Source of the DNA: Acidobacteriota bacterium
GTDB lineage: Bacteria > Acidobacteriota > Terriglobia > Terriglobales > Acidobacteriaceae
Length of the DNA: 54,384 nt
Assembly: GCA_003224905.1 (NCBI GenBank)
Contig: QIAA01000165.1
Location: forward strand, 1 to 54,384
Direction of reading: 5' to 3'
Made by a program: the position numbers and the translations under genes. Of this stretch, positions 27,228-36,203 are shown one piece after another. Under the pieces are notes generated by a model, which saw only the letters and a program-made list of their open reading frames with translations, did not search any database and was not told the origin of the DNA. Position 1 is the first letter of the stretch, and the number at the start of each line of letters is the position of its first letter.

Positions 27228-29645
27228 ATGACCCGCATTAACAAAGTCGCAATTCTCGGCGCCGGCACGATGGGCGCGCGCATCGCCGCGCATTTTGCCA
27301 ATGCCGGGGTGCCCAGCTACCTCCTGGATATTGTTCCTGCTGATGCAAGTGCAACCATGCGGAACAAGATCGCGGCTGCGGGACTCGATGCTGCCAGCAA
27401 ATCAAGGCCCGCAGCTTTTTTCGAACCTTCTCTTGCCCGGCTGGTTACGATCGGCAATTTTGAAGACGATCTGAAGAAACTTGCAGAGGTGGACTGGATC
27501 ATCGAGGCCGTAGTCGAAGATCTCGAAATCAAGCGCAGTTTGCTGAAGAAAGTTGAAGCTGTTCGTAAACCGGGCACAGTTGCGACCACGAATACCAGCG
27601 GCTTGCCAGTAGCCAAAATTGCCGAAGGCTTTTCGGATGACTTCCGGCGCTGCTGGTTCGGCACGCATTTTTTTAATCCTCCGCGCTACATGCGCCTGCT
27701 GGAAATCGTTCCGACCGCGGAAACCGACCGCGCGCTGCTCGCCGCCGTCACCTGGTTTGCCGACGTGCGTTTGGGTAAGGGCGTGGTCTTGGCGAAGGAT
27801 ACGCCAAACTTCATCGCGAACCGCATCGGCACGTTCTCCGTGCTCAACGTAATGCGGCTTATGCAGGAGATGGACCTGAGCATCGAGGAGGTCGACGCAC
27901 TTACTGGGCAGACTGTCGGCTGGCCCAAGTCGGCAACATTTCGCACCATCGATATGGTCGGCCTGGACATCCTTGGGCACGTAGTAAGGAACATGGAGGA
28001 AGGCTCATCCGAAACAAGCAAGCTGCCCGACTTCTTTCGCCAGATGCTCGACCGCAAATGGCTCGGCGAGAAGACTAGAGGTGGCTTCTATAAGAAAGCT
28101 GGCGAGGGCAGCGGAGATCGCCTCGCGCTTGATTGGAAGACTCTGGAATATCGCGCTCGACAGAAGCCGAAATTTCCACCACTTGAAATGGCGAAAAACG
28201 TGGAAGACACCGGCGCGCGAGTCCGCATGCTGCTCGGCCTTGAAGGCCAGTCGCAGAAAGGAGATAAAGCCGGTGCCTTTCTCTGGTCGGCGCTCTCCGG
28301 CCTTTGGACCTACTCGGCCAATCGGGTTCCTGAAATCTCCGACTCAATTGTCGAAATCGACCGCGCCATGCGCCTTGGTTTCAACTGGGAACTCGGTCCG
28401 TTTGAACTGTGGGACGCCGCTGGTATTGAAACTACCGTTGAGCGCATGAGAAAAGAAGGCCGTCCCATCGCCCCGAATGTCGAGCGACTCCTCGCGTCGG
28501 GTCAGAAGTCCTGGTACAAAGACGACCCGCAAACTCCCTCCGGCCGCGCCTACTGGGAACTGAGAACTGGGGACTGGGAACCGGTTGAAGTCCCGCGGGG
28601 CGTTTGGTCGGTGACGGTGGCAAAAAAATCCAACGGCGTGGTTAAGAAGAATTCCGGCGCATCCTTGATTGATCTTGGCGACGGCGTTGCCTGCATCGAG
28701 TTCCACTCCAAGATGAACGCCCTCGGCGCGGACATCATTCAGCTCATCTCGCAAACTCTGAAACCGGACGGCCCCGGCGATCAGTTCGAAGCGTTCGTAA
28801 TTACGAATGACGCCACGAATTTTTCCGTGGGTGCCAATCTCATGCTCCTGCTGATGCTGGCGCAAGAAGAAGAATGGGATGAGATCGACCTTGCCGTTCG
28901 CCAGTTTCAAAGCATGACCCATGCCATCAAGTTTTCGCCAAAGCCGGTGGTCATTGCGCCTTTCGGACTCACTCTTGGCGGAGGTTGCGAACTGTCGCTC
29001 CATGCGGCTGTGCGCGAACCTCATGCCGAGCTTTACATGGGGCTGGTCGAAATAGGTGTTGGGCTTCTCCCTGGCGGCGGGGGTTGCAAAGAGATGCTGC
29101 TTCGGGCAATACACCGTGCTGTTGCCGTCCGCGAGGGCAGCCGAGCTTCCACAGGTCTTGCCGAATCGGTGGAACTCATGGAGGGCATGAAGGCGGCATT
29201 CGAGATTATCGCTATGGCCAAAGTCTCGACCTCAGCGCATGAAGCTCGCGAACTCGGACTCCTCTCCGCCGTGGATGGCATTACGCGAAATCGTGACCGT
29301 GTACTAGCGAACGCAAAAGCGAAAGCCGAAATGCTTGTCCGCGCGGGCTATGAACGCCCCACTCCACGCACCGACATTCCTGCGCCAGGCGAAAATATAC
29401 TCGCCGCGCTCAAGATCGGCGTACACCTCATGCGCCAGGGCGAATACATCAGCGACTACGAAGTGAAACTCGCCACAAAAATTGCGGAAGTGCTTTGCGG
29501 CGGAAACGTAATCTCAGGTACGCCCATCAGTGAGCAATACGTGCTCGATCTGGAGCGCGAAGTCTTCAAATCGCTGTGCGGCGAACGCAAGACGCAGGAA
29601 AGGATCCAGTACACGCTGAAGACGGGGAAAACCCTAAGAAATTGA
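27228..29645 (+). CDS. fadN: FadN-type 3-hydroxyacyl-CoA dehydrogenase / enoyl-CoA hydratase
   Basis: This 805-residue bifunctional beta-oxidation enzyme has the Bacillus FadN order (dehydrogenase first, hydratase last), the reverse of E. coli FadB. The N-terminus [19 protein letters not shown] is the NAD-binding loop, and [18 protein letters not shown] is the 3-hydroxyacyl-CoA dehydrogenase signature. The dehydrogenase C-domain lies around 185-330 (FIANRIGTF). The crotonase domain spans about 475-700, with [12 protein letters not shown] for the oxyanion hole and [15 protein letters not shown]. It oxidises and hydrates fatty acyl-CoA intermediates in the cytoplasm. No thiolase gene is adjacent. 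The linker before the crotonase domain contains a repeat-like DNA segment (28551-28584). It is followed by serS after 22 nt. Confidence 0.93.
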   Translation: MTRINKVAILGAGTMGARIAAHFANAGVPSYLLDIVPADASATMRNKIAAAGLDAASKSRPAAFFEPSLARLVTIGNFEDDLKKLAEVDWIIEAVVEDLEIKRSLLKKVEAVRKPGTVATTNTSGLPVAKIAEGFSDDFRRCWFGTHFFNPPRYMRLLEIVPTAETDRALLAAVTWFADVRLGKGVVLAKDTPNFIANRIGTFSVLNVMRLMQEMDLSIEEVDALTGQTVGWPKSATFRTIDMVGLDILGHVVRNMEEGSSETSKLPDFFRQMLDRKWLGEKTRGGFYKKAGEGSGDRLALDWKTLEYRARQKPKFPPLEMAKNVEDTGARVRMLLGLEGQSQKGDKAGAFLWSALSGLWTYSANRVPEISDSIVEIDRAMRLGFNWELGPFELWDAAGIETTVERMRKEGRPIAPNVERLLASGQKSWYKDDPQTPSGRAYWELRTGDWEPVEVPRGVWSVTVAKKSNGVVKKNSGASLIDLGDGVACIEFHSKMNALGADIIQLISQTLKPDGPGDQFEAFVITNDATNFSVGANLMLLLMLAQEEEWDEIDLAVRQFQSMTHAIKFSPKPVVIAPFGLTLGGGCELSLHAAVREPHAELYMGLVEIGVGLLPGGGGCKEMLLRAIHRAVAVREGSRASTGLAESVELMEGMKAAFEIIAMAKVSTSAHEARELGLLSAVDGITRNRDRVLANAKAKAEMLVRAGYERPTPRTDIPAPGENILAALKIGVHLMRQGEYISDYEVKLATKIAEVLCGGNVISGTPISEQYVLDLEREVFKSLCGERKTQERIQYTLKTGKTLRN
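28551..28584 (+). repeat. CTGAGAACTG-type low-complexity segment inside fadN
   Basis: The coding DNA here repeats ACTGGGAACTGAGAACTGG-like units: a run of 'GGAACT/GAGAACT/GGGACT/GGGAAC'. It encodes [11 protein letters not shown] in the linker between dehydrogenase and hydratase domains. A related sequence in reverse orientation is present in the intergenic region at 43826-43865. The resemblance suggests that a mobile short repeat was captured in the linker; this is inference by eye. Confidence 0.45.
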
Positions 29646-29667
29646 GAGAGGGAAATTAGTTACTTCC

Positions 29668-30960
29668 ATGCTCGACCTGAACTTTGTGCGCGACAACCTG
29701 CCGTTGATTGAGGAGAAGCTGCGCCAAAGGGGTTTGGATCCTTCAGCCGTGTTGCAGGATTTCAGCGAAGTTGATGGTCGGCGCCGTGAGGCCATCACCT
29801 TAGCGGAAACAATGAAGGCAGAGCGGAATCGCAAGTCCGAAGAGATTGCTCGCCTGAAGAAGAGCAAGCAGGATGCCGATGCGCTGATCGCAGGAACTAA
29901 ACAATTGCGCGAGCAGATTCAGGAGAAGGAGAAGACCGCCGAACAGCTTGAGGTTCGGCTCCGTGACATTCTAGCTGGCATTCCAAACCTTCCCCATCAG
30001 ACAGTCCCGATCGGGCACACGGCCGAGCAGAATCTAGAAGTCCGCCGATGGGGCACGCCTACCAGCTTCGATTTCACCCCCAAGCCCCACTGGGAAATTG
30101 GAGAACAGCTAGGCGTGCTCGATCTCCAGCGCGCGGCAAAACTCTCCGGGGCTCGCTTTGCCGTGTATTGGGACCTAGGGGCACGTTTGGAACGCGCCCT
30201 AGCGAATTTCATGCTTGACCTGCATACCCGCGAACATGGCTACACGGAAGTTCTTCCGCCGTACATGGTGAACTCCGAATCAATGTACGGCACCGGCCAG
30301 CTTCCCAAATTTGCTTCCGATCTTTTCCGAGTCCCTCATGGAGAGAAAGATCTTTGGCTCATACCGACTGCGGAAGTACCCGTCACGAACCTGTACCGGG
30401 ACGAGATTCTCGAAGCCTCACAACTGCCGGTTTCGCTTACCGCTTACACACCCTGCTTTCGCAGCGAGGCGGGATCTTATGGCAAAGACGTGCGCGGCAT
30501 CATCCGGCAACATCAGTTTCAGAAGGTTGAATTAGTAAAGTTCTCCCGGCCTGAGGAGTCGTATGAACAACTGGAGCGATTAACGCGTGATGCCGAGGAG
30601 GTCCTGCAGAAGCTCGGCTTACACTATCGTGTGGTTGCCCTCTGCACTGGAGATATGGGATTCTCTTCTGCGAAAACGTACGATATTGAAGTCTGGCTGC
30701 CAGGACAACAGCTGTTTCGCGAGATTTCTTCGTGTTCTAATTTTGAGGCGTTTCAGGCGCGGCGTGCAAATATCCGGTATCGCCCCGAAGGAAGGAATAA
30801 ACCCGAGTTCCTGCATACGCTGAATGGAAGCGGGCTGGCGATTGGCAGAACCTGGGTGGCTATTATGGAGTCCTACCAGCAGCTCGACGGAACCGTGGTG
30901 ATTCCGGAGATTTTGCAGCCCTACATGGGAACAGATCGCATCAAAGCAAAGCAGGTCTGA
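29668..30960 (+). CDS. serS: Seryl-tRNA synthetase
   Basis: This 430-residue class II synthetase charges tRNA(Ser) with serine. The N-terminal [18 protein letters not shown] starts the tRNA-binding coiled-coil arm (about residues 1-105, with the [19 protein letters not shown] heptads). Core motifs are [18 protein letters not shown], motif 2 [19 protein letters not shown] followed by HQFQKVELV, and motif 3 [18 protein letters not shown]. The normal length and complete motifs indicate an active enzyme. It lies 22 nt after fadN and is followed, after 38 nt, by the small membrane-protein gene, so co-transcription is likely. Confidence 0.98.
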   Translation: MLDLNFVRDNLPLIEEKLRQRGLDPSAVLQDFSEVDGRRREAITLAETMKAERNRKSEEIARLKKSKQDADALIAGTKQLREQIQEKEKTAEQLEVRLRDILAGIPNLPHQTVPIGHTAEQNLEVRRWGTPTSFDFTPKPHWEIGEQLGVLDLQRAAKLSGARFAVYWDLGARLERALANFMLDLHTREHGYTEVLPPYMVNSESMYGTGQLPKFASDLFRVPHGEKDLWLIPTAEVPVTNLYRDEILEASQLPVSLTAYTPCFRSEAGSYGKDVRGIIRQHQFQKVELVKFSRPEESYEQLERLTRDAEEVLQKLGLHYRVVALCTGDMGFSSAKTYDIEVWLPGQQLFREISSCSNFEAFQARRANIRYRPEGRNKPEFLHTLNGSGLAIGRTWVAIMESYQQLDGTVVIPEILQPYMGTDRIKAKQV

Positions 30961-30984
30961 GATGTGCCATCGGATGTAGCGACG

Positions 30985-30992
30985 AAAAGGAG
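30985..30992 (+). promoter_or_regulatory. Strong Shine-Dalgarno in front of a CTG codon
   Basis: AAAAGGAG ends 6 nt before CTG at 30999, ideal spacing. There is no Shine-Dalgarno before the only upstream-region ATG in this frame (31050). This site therefore decides the start of the following small gene in favour of CTG. Confidence 0.6.
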
Positions 30993-30998
30993 CCTAAG

Positions 30999-31421
30999 CT
31001 GAGCAAAGCCGAGGTAGCGACAACAATCGAGAGCGGGCCTGCAGTATCGATGTCGCCCATCTGGCAAACAGTTCGCAGCTACATTTTCTGGTCGCACGAC
31101 CGGGGAACACTCCATTACGATGTAATGGTCACACTAATTCTGTTTTTTGTCTTTCTTTCGCCTTACTGGATCAACTTCAAAGACAAACCGGTGGAACGCA
31201 ATCCGCATCGAACCGGAGTAGCGGTCCTTCCCGATGGTAAAGGCGGTCTGATTTATCAGATCGATGCAAGAGCGATACAGGCGAAGAATGAGGCCGCCAT
31301 CCGCACTGAATTGTTCAGCATCATCGAACCCATTTCCGGTGAAGTCAGCATCTTAAAATATGAGGCCGAGCGTGACAGGTCAGGACGCATACTCACGTAC
31401 AAAGTCTGGGTGCAAAGATAG
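30999..31421 (+). CDS. Small single-TM membrane protein, probable CTG start
   Basis: This is a 140-residue protein if read from CTG (30999), or 123 residues from ATG (31050). I prefer CTG: AAAAGGAG is perfectly spaced before it, the added residues (LSKAEVATTIESGPAVS) are coding-like, and the ATG lacks a ribosome binding site. It has one TM helix (about residues 44-62 of the long form, TLILFFVFLSPYWI) and a C-terminal domain of about 75 residues rich in charged strands (KGGLIYQIDARAIQAKNEAA). The layout resembles ExbD-like or SRPBCC-free small periplasmic domains, but I recognise no family. Its 3' end overlaps the LolA-like gene by 62 nt, so the two are probably translated together. Confidence 0.65.
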   Translation: MSKAEVATTIESGPAVSMSPIWQTVRSYIFWSHDRGTLHYDVMVTLILFFVFLSPYWINFKDKPVERNPHRTGVAVLPDGKGGLIYQIDARAIQAKNEAAIRTELFSIIEPISGEVSILKYEAERDRSGRILTYKVWVQR

Positions 31422-32118
31422 CCGGAGCCCTTCACTCCTGAAGCTGTGCCTATTGTTCGCGATCGTGTTGGCGTCGGTGTCACACGCCTTCGCGCAGCAA
31501 TCCGACCTCGAGCATGTCCTCGGCCAAATGGATAGCGCCGCTGCTAAGTTCCGTAGCGCCGAAGCCAGCTTCGTCTGGGATCATTTTCAGAAAGTGGTCG
31601 AGGAAACCGACACTCAAAAGGGAAAAATATATTTCCGCCGCGCAGGCAATCAGACTGAAATGCTCGCAGACATTTCCGAACCTGAGGCCAAATCCGTGTT
31701 GTTCACCGACAGCAAGATCAGGCTCTACCAGCCCAAAATCGATCAAGTAACCGTCTACGATACCGGCAAGAATCGTGAGGCGTTCGAGAGTTTTCTGGTT
31801 CTCGGCTTCGGCGGAGGCGGGCACGAAATGCTGAAGTCTTTCGACGTGAAATACCTTGCAGCGGAAAATCTGAACGGCGCGGAAACCGCAAAGCTCGAAC
31901 TGGTCCCCAAATCAGTGAAGGTGCGGAACAATGTCGATCATATTTTGTTGTGGATCGATCCCGCCCGCGGAGTTTCTGCTCAGCAGCAGTTCTTTGAGCC
32001 TTCAGGCGACTATCGCCTGACGAAGTACTCCGACTTTAAGTTGAATGAGAAGATTTCGGACTCCGTGTTCAAACTGAAAACAACCGGCAAGACCAAAACC
32101 GTGTCCCCTCAGGGATGA
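31360..32118 (+). CDS. LolA-like outer-membrane lipoprotein carrier family protein
   Basis: This protein has 252 residues from ATG 31360; the true start may be GTG 31372. A basic lead (RTKSGCKDSRSPS) precedes a signal peptide core (LCLLFAIVLASVSHAFAQ), so mature periplasmic protein begins near QQSDLEHVLGQMD. The pattern FRSAEASFVWDHFQKVVEET, then GKIYFRRAGNQTEMLADIS, then TDSKIRLYQPKIDQVTVYD follows the LolA/LolB half-barrel fold, which carries lipidated proteins or lipids across the periplasm. It lacks a lipobox. It may belong to the DUF-type LolA-like proteins rather than true LolA. It overlaps the preceding small membrane-protein gene. Confidence 0.78.
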   Translation: MRPSVTGQDAYSRTKSGCKDSRSPSLLKLCLLFAIVLASVSHAFAQQSDLEHVLGQMDSAAAKFRSAEASFVWDHFQKVVEETDTQKGKIYFRRAGNQTEMLADISEPEAKSVLFTDSKIRLYQPKIDQVTVYDTGKNREAFESFLVLGFGGGGHEMLKSFDVKYLAAENLNGAETAKLELVPKSVKVRNNVDHILLWIDPARGVSAQQQFFEPSGDYRLTKYSDFKLNEKISDSVFKLKTTGKTKTVSPQG

Positions 32119-32163
32119 GGTGCAGCAGTCGGCACCCGGCGGCTATACCAGGACAGTGTACGG

Positions 32164-32177
32164 TCGGACATGTCCGA
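32164..32177. promoter_or_regulatory. 14-bp perfect palindrome, possible operator
   Basis: TCGGACATGTCCGA is a perfect palindrome in the gap after the LolA-like gene. A TATACT hexamer (32219-32224), a possible -10 element, lies about 40 nt downstream, without a convincing -35 partner. A role as a binding site for a dimeric regulator is inference. Confidence 0.4.
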
Positions 32178-32281
32178 TGCAGGTGAACAAAAAGGCTGAA
32201 AAACGGTTGTAAGGAAGTTATACTGCTCAGGCAGGCAATTCGCTCCAGCACAGCAGCTAAATACACAATCGAGCATTTTTC

Positions 32282-32497
32282 ATGGCCAAGGTCTTCACCA
32301 TTCCCGTTGTCCCTAGAGTAGCTCGAAGGAGACGCGAGCGAACCGCCGATTCCCGCTACGTCGATGGCCAGCGTCTGCTAGTTGAGGCCATGAGGTATCT
32401 GGCGCAATCGGATCCCGTCGCCAACCGTGGTGCCATTGCACTTCTCTCCGAACACGTACGCACCCGCTTCCGCATGAGCGATTCGCCCCTGGGGTAG
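32282..32497 (+). CDS. Possible small basic protein (71 residues)
   Basis: The frame MAKVFTIPVVPRVARRRRERT continues to RMSDSPLG. It is Arg-rich at the start and has amphipathic helices (GQRLLVEAMRYLAQ and AIALLSEHVRTRF). No family is recognised and no strong ribosome binding site is visible, but the composition is protein-like and the frame stands alone between two genes, with a TATACT hexamer about 58 nt upstream. The next 192 bp (32498-32689), up to the TonB receptor, hold a 6-bp ATAACA/TGTTAT inverted repeat and nothing else I can name. Confidence 0.4.
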   Translation: MAKVFTIPVVPRVARRRRERTADSRYVDGQRLLVEAMRYLAQSDPVANRGAIALLSEHVRTRFRMSDSPLG

Positions 32498-32689
32498 CGT
32501 TTTTACCTCCAACGGCTGTAAACACTACTCCAGATAACACCACGTTGTTATGAGTGTCTGTCGCAACTGACTCCCAGTCACCGATCCACAGCATCGGTAT
32601 TTTCGCTGATAATCTTCTTGATAGTCTCACTCCAACCACACTAAACTTTGTTCCCATTCGCGGGTGTAGTGACAGCAAGAGGGGGTCTC

Positions 32690-35600
32690 ATGTCACAGTA
32701 CCGAGCTTTGTTGGGCGTGTCGGTTCTATTGGTTTTCACCGCGCTGTTCACTAGTGTTGCTGCAAACGCGCAAAAAATTACCGGTGATATCAGCGGCACG
32801 GTGCAGGACGCCAGCGGTGCCGTAGTCAAAGATGCCAGAATAACTGCGACCAATACGGCAACCAGCGAAACTCGCTCCGCCACTACGTCCGATGCGGGCT
32901 TTTACCGCATTGTGGAGCTTCCTCCAGGCAAGTACCGGGTGGAGGTCACCGCGAAAGGATTCAAGACCGCTAGGCGTGAAGCCGAGGTAGCCATCTCGCT
33001 AATCACTCAATCCGATTTCAGCCTTCAGCTCGGGCAGGTTTCGGAAACTGTGGAGGTAGAAAGCGTCGCACCCTTGGTCGAGACCACTGAAGATCGCCTG
33101 AGCACGCTTTTCGTCGGCAGGCAGGTGGAGGACCTCCCCAACAACGGTCGTGACTTCAACAACCTGCTCGACGGCATACCTGGAGTTCAGCGCAGCCCTG
33201 GAGGCGGCTTCCAGAGCCTCAATATCAACGGTCAGCGGGCTACGTCAACCAATTTTGCAGTTGATGGGATTCCGAACAACGATCGGTATTATGGCGAATC
33301 GTCAATGGGGCAAGCCGCGATCGCAGGAACCGCAGCAGCGTTAATTTCCCTCGAAGGAATCTCAGAATTCAATGTGCAATCGAATCCCGGCGCTGAGTAT
33401 GGTGTTCGGGGGGGATCAGTAATCAATGTGGCGTTGAAAAGCGGCACTAACAACCTTCATGGCAGTGCATTCTGGGATCGTCATACCGATGCATTCGATG
33501 CAAGAAACTATTTCGCTACTGCGGTGTCGCCCTTTAGATTGAACCAGTATGGTGCTACGGTGGGGTTTCCCATCGTCAAGAACAAGACCTTCGCGGTTGT
33601 TTCCTTTCAAGGATTTCATCTCAAGGACGTGTTTCCGTCTCTCGTCGACGTGCCTACTCCCGCGGAAATTTTTGACGCCACTCAGTGTGTTATTACTGGC
33701 AACAACCCTGATACAGCAGGTTCAGGGTTGCCATGTCTCAACACCGGCCCCGGACCCGGTAGCGATCAGACATTCGGTACGGCTGATGACGCCACGGTAA
33801 ACGAAATAGGCGCCAATCTGCTCTCATTCATACCCACATCTCCCAGCGGTAAGATGAATGTCCAGGCGCAGAATCAGTTGGATGTAACGAGCTTTCACGT
33901 CAAAGTTGACCACATTTTCAACGCGTCGCACCGCATCTCCGGGAAATATCTGTTCAGCGACAGTTTTGGGAATCAGCCCGCTGCTCCCGGTGTATTGCAA
34001 TCCACAGGTCCTCTGGCGACAAATTCCAATATGTGGAATTCGGTGGCTCCGTCTCGGGCTATGCTTGCCGGGTTGAACTATACCTGGACGATTAGCCCCA
34101 CGAAAGTTCTGGAAAGCCGATTGGGCTATGACCGTTTTTCGCAGCGGATTGGAATCAACAATGAGATTAATCCCGCGGATCTTGGGCTCAACACAGGACC
34201 GCTGGGAGCCGACGCAAGCGATAAGGAGAATTTTGGCGTGCCAGCCGTCTACTACCTCGGCTACTTCGGAGCAACCAGTTATCCAGTCGTAGGCGGTGTT
34301 CAGGGTTATCCCATCATTACCCGCCCTGACGCTCTATACGACTGGCAAGAGCACTTCACGATGCTGAAGGGCAATCACACGATCAAGATTGGTGGACAAT
34401 ATCAGGATGCGTACACAAAGTCACGGCGGGATCGGTCTCGTTCCGATCTCTCATTTTACTATTACGGGTTCTACTACTGCGCCTATTACGGCGCGTGCGA
34501 CCCAGCGTTTGCCGGGGCTGGCCAGGGGAATCATGTTGCTGCGCTTAACGAGTTGCTGCTAGGGCTTGCCGAGGGAAGTGGAAGGTCATTTGGAGTTACC
34601 AGCCGGCACATTGACCAGAAATCACTTGGGCTATACGTACAAGACAGCTGGAAAGTAAAGCCGAATTTTACGCTTGAGGCGGGTCTGCGATGGGATATTG
34701 CCGGAGCACTCGGTGAGACCGATCATCTAGGTTCAAATTTCTTGCCGGATGATCCCAAAGCGGATGCCAATGGCTTTGTGACCCTGGCGCAACAGCCGCT
34801 GTACAACAAGGACAGGAACAACTTCGGCCCCAGGGTCGGGTTTGCCTGGGACGTTTTCAAGAACACCAAAACCGTCATCCGTGGCGGGTATTCTTTGAGC
34901 TACGATTTGCCCAACTTTGGGACCATCCATGCTCCCCAAACATTTCTGAATGCCTTTTCCGGAACGCGCGCGGGATTTTACACGCAGGTTGCCGAAAATG
35001 ATTTTCCTATTCAAATATTCGGTACTCCTGATTCCAATAAAGCAATCTTTAACAGTGGCTCACAGCCAAATTCATTGTGTGATTTTTTCATTTGCCTGGC
35101 CACGGGGGTTAATATTTATGGCCAGAGCGTAACTCCCGACCCGCCATTCAATGTTGTACAAGTGCTGCGGAATTTCCAGACGCCAATGAACCATGCCTAC
35201 AACTTGACCATAGAACAGGAACTCGGGAGCAAGACCGCTTTCAGCGTAGCTTATGTAGGCACTGCGGGCCGCGATCTGGTGTCATGGCGAGACCTCAACG
35301 CTTGCCCAATCAGCACGCTGGATTGCGATAGCACCAGGCAACCATTTGGGTCCCGGTTCCCGCAATACAATCACATTCTACGGATGACCAACGACGCATA
35401 TTCAAACTACAACGCTTTACAAACCTCATTTAAAGTGCGCGATCTCCATGGATTGACAGGTCAAGTGAACTTTGTCTGGTCCAGAACTTTTGATACTGGC
35501 TCCGCCAATCGCGGCGGAGACTTTCTGACTCAATTCCAAAACCCTTACAACATTGACAAAAACTACGCACCGGCAAACTTCGACACTCCCTGGAACGTTA

Positions 35601-36145
35601 ACTTCACGCTAGTGTATGACGTGCCCCGGCTACAAAGTTTGCCCCGACTTGTAGGTGAAGGCTGGAGTATCAACAGCGTGTTCCGAGCGCAAGAGGGACG
35701 GCCTTTTACCCCCTTTATTCGTGGTGATCCTTCTAACCAAGGTGTGCGATCTACCATCGCGAATTATGATGGCAGCCCGCTTCAATACGACTTCCATTAC
35801 CTCGAGCACGGTAAGGATACATTTTTCAACACCGCTGCCTTTTCACCTCCAGACCCGGGCACGGTCGGCAATGCCGGACGTAACAGTTTGCGTCAGCCCG
35901 GAATCTCACAGTTGGATATGAGTATTTTCAAGAATTTTAGAATTCACGAGCGTTTCTCTGTGAGATTTGCCTGGTCGGTATTCAACGTACTGAATCACGG
36001 AATGTTTGCCGTCGAGACCGGCAATATCAATAGCACTTCTTTCGGCACGTTCTTCGCCACCCCTGACGTTGGACTCGGTTTCAATCCCGTTCTCGGCACC
36101 GGCGCGGCGCGAAACATGCAGTTCGGCCTGAAAGCTAGCTTCTAA
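32690..36145 (+). CDS. Oar-type TonB-dependent receptor with carboxypeptidase-regulatory domain (1151 aa)
   Basis: I start it at MSQYRALLGVSV (32690), 4 nt behind AAGAGGGGG; a TTG start at 32648 would add 14 residues with no signal function. Order: signal peptide to about residue 29 (VAANAQ), a CarboxypepD_reg/Cna-B-like beta-sandwich at about 30-115 (GDISGTVQDASGAVVKDARI), then a plug domain at about 125-245 (LPNNGRDFNNLLDGIPGV, ATSTNFAVDGIPNNDRYY). A long beta-barrel follows to the C-terminal Phe (MQFGLKASF). It should be an outer-membrane importer driven by TonB, typical of large acidobacterial families used for oligosaccharides or peptides. A rho-independent terminator follows. No SusD-like partner is encoded nearby. 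Confidence 0.93.
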   Translation: MSQYRALLGVSVLLVFTALFTSVAANAQKITGDISGTVQDASGAVVKDARITATNTATSETRSATTSDAGFYRIVELPPGKYRVEVTAKGFKTARREAEVAISLITQSDFSLQLGQVSETVEVESVAPLVETTEDRLSTLFVGRQVEDLPNNGRDFNNLLDGIPGVQRSPGGGFQSLNINGQRATSTNFAVDGIPNNDRYYGESSMGQAAIAGTAAALISLEGISEFNVQSNPGAEYGVRGGSVINVALKSGTNNLHGSAFWDRHTDAFDARNYFATAVSPFRLNQYGATVGFPIVKNKTFAVVSFQGFHLKDVFPSLVDVPTPAEIFDATQCVITGNNPDTAGSGLPCLNTGPGPGSDQTFGTADDATVNEIGANLLSFIPTSPSGKMNVQAQNQLDVTSFHVKVDHIFNASHRISGKYLFSDSFGNQPAAPGVLQSTGPLATNSNMWNSVAPSRAMLAGLNYTWTISPTKVLESRLGYDRFSQRIGINNEINPADLGLNTGPLGADASDKENFGVPAVYYLGYFGATSYPVVGGVQGYPIITRPDALYDWQEHFTMLKGNHTIKIGGQYQDAYTKSRRDRSRSDLSFYYYGFYYCAYYGACDPAFAGAGQGNHVAALNELLLGLAEGSGRSFGVTSRHIDQKSLGLYVQDSWKVKPNFTLEAGLRWDIAGALGETDHLGSNFLPDDPKADANGFVTLAQQPLYNKDRNNFGPRVGFAWDVFKNTKTVIRGGYSLSYDLPNFGTIHAPQTFLNAFSGTRAGFYTQVAENDFPIQIFGTPDSNKAIFNSGSQPNSLCDFFICLATGVNIYGQSVTPDPPFNVVQVLRNFQTPMNHAYNLTIEQELGSKTAFSVAYVGTAGRDLVSWRDLNACPISTLDCDSTRQPFGSRFPQYNHILRMTNDAYSNYNALQTSFKVRDLHGLTGQVNFVWSRTFDTGSANRGGDFLTQFQNPYNIDKNYAPANFDTPWNVNFTLVYDVPRLQSLPRLVGEGWSINSVFRAQEGRPFTPFIRGDPSNQGVRSTIANYDGSPLQYDFHYLEHGKDTFFNTAAFSPPDPGTVGNAGRNSLRQPGISQLDMSIFKNFRIHERFSVRFAWSVFNVLNHGMFAVETGNINSTSFGTFFATPDVGLGFNPVLGTGAARNMQFGLKASF

Positions 36146-36166
36146 TACCACCGACAGTTCTCTCGT

Positions 36167-36196
36167 GGGAGTTTACCTTTGGTAAACTCCCTTTTT
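36167..36196 (+). terminator. Rho-independent terminator of the TonB receptor gene
   Basis: A perfect 11-bp stem GGGAGTTTACC / GGTAAACTCCC (36167-36177 and 36181-36191) with a TTT loop is followed by TTTTT. It is 21 nt past the stop codon. The T-tract ends only a few bases before the ATG of the next gene (36204). Confidence 0.93.
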
Positions 36197-36203
36197 GTTC
36201 TGT

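Noticed and set aside
27402..27980. 192-codon frame antisense to fadN, and the 256-codon frame at 28344-29114
   Set aside because: The sense frame encodes an intact enzyme with all signatures; the antisense frames show no domain.
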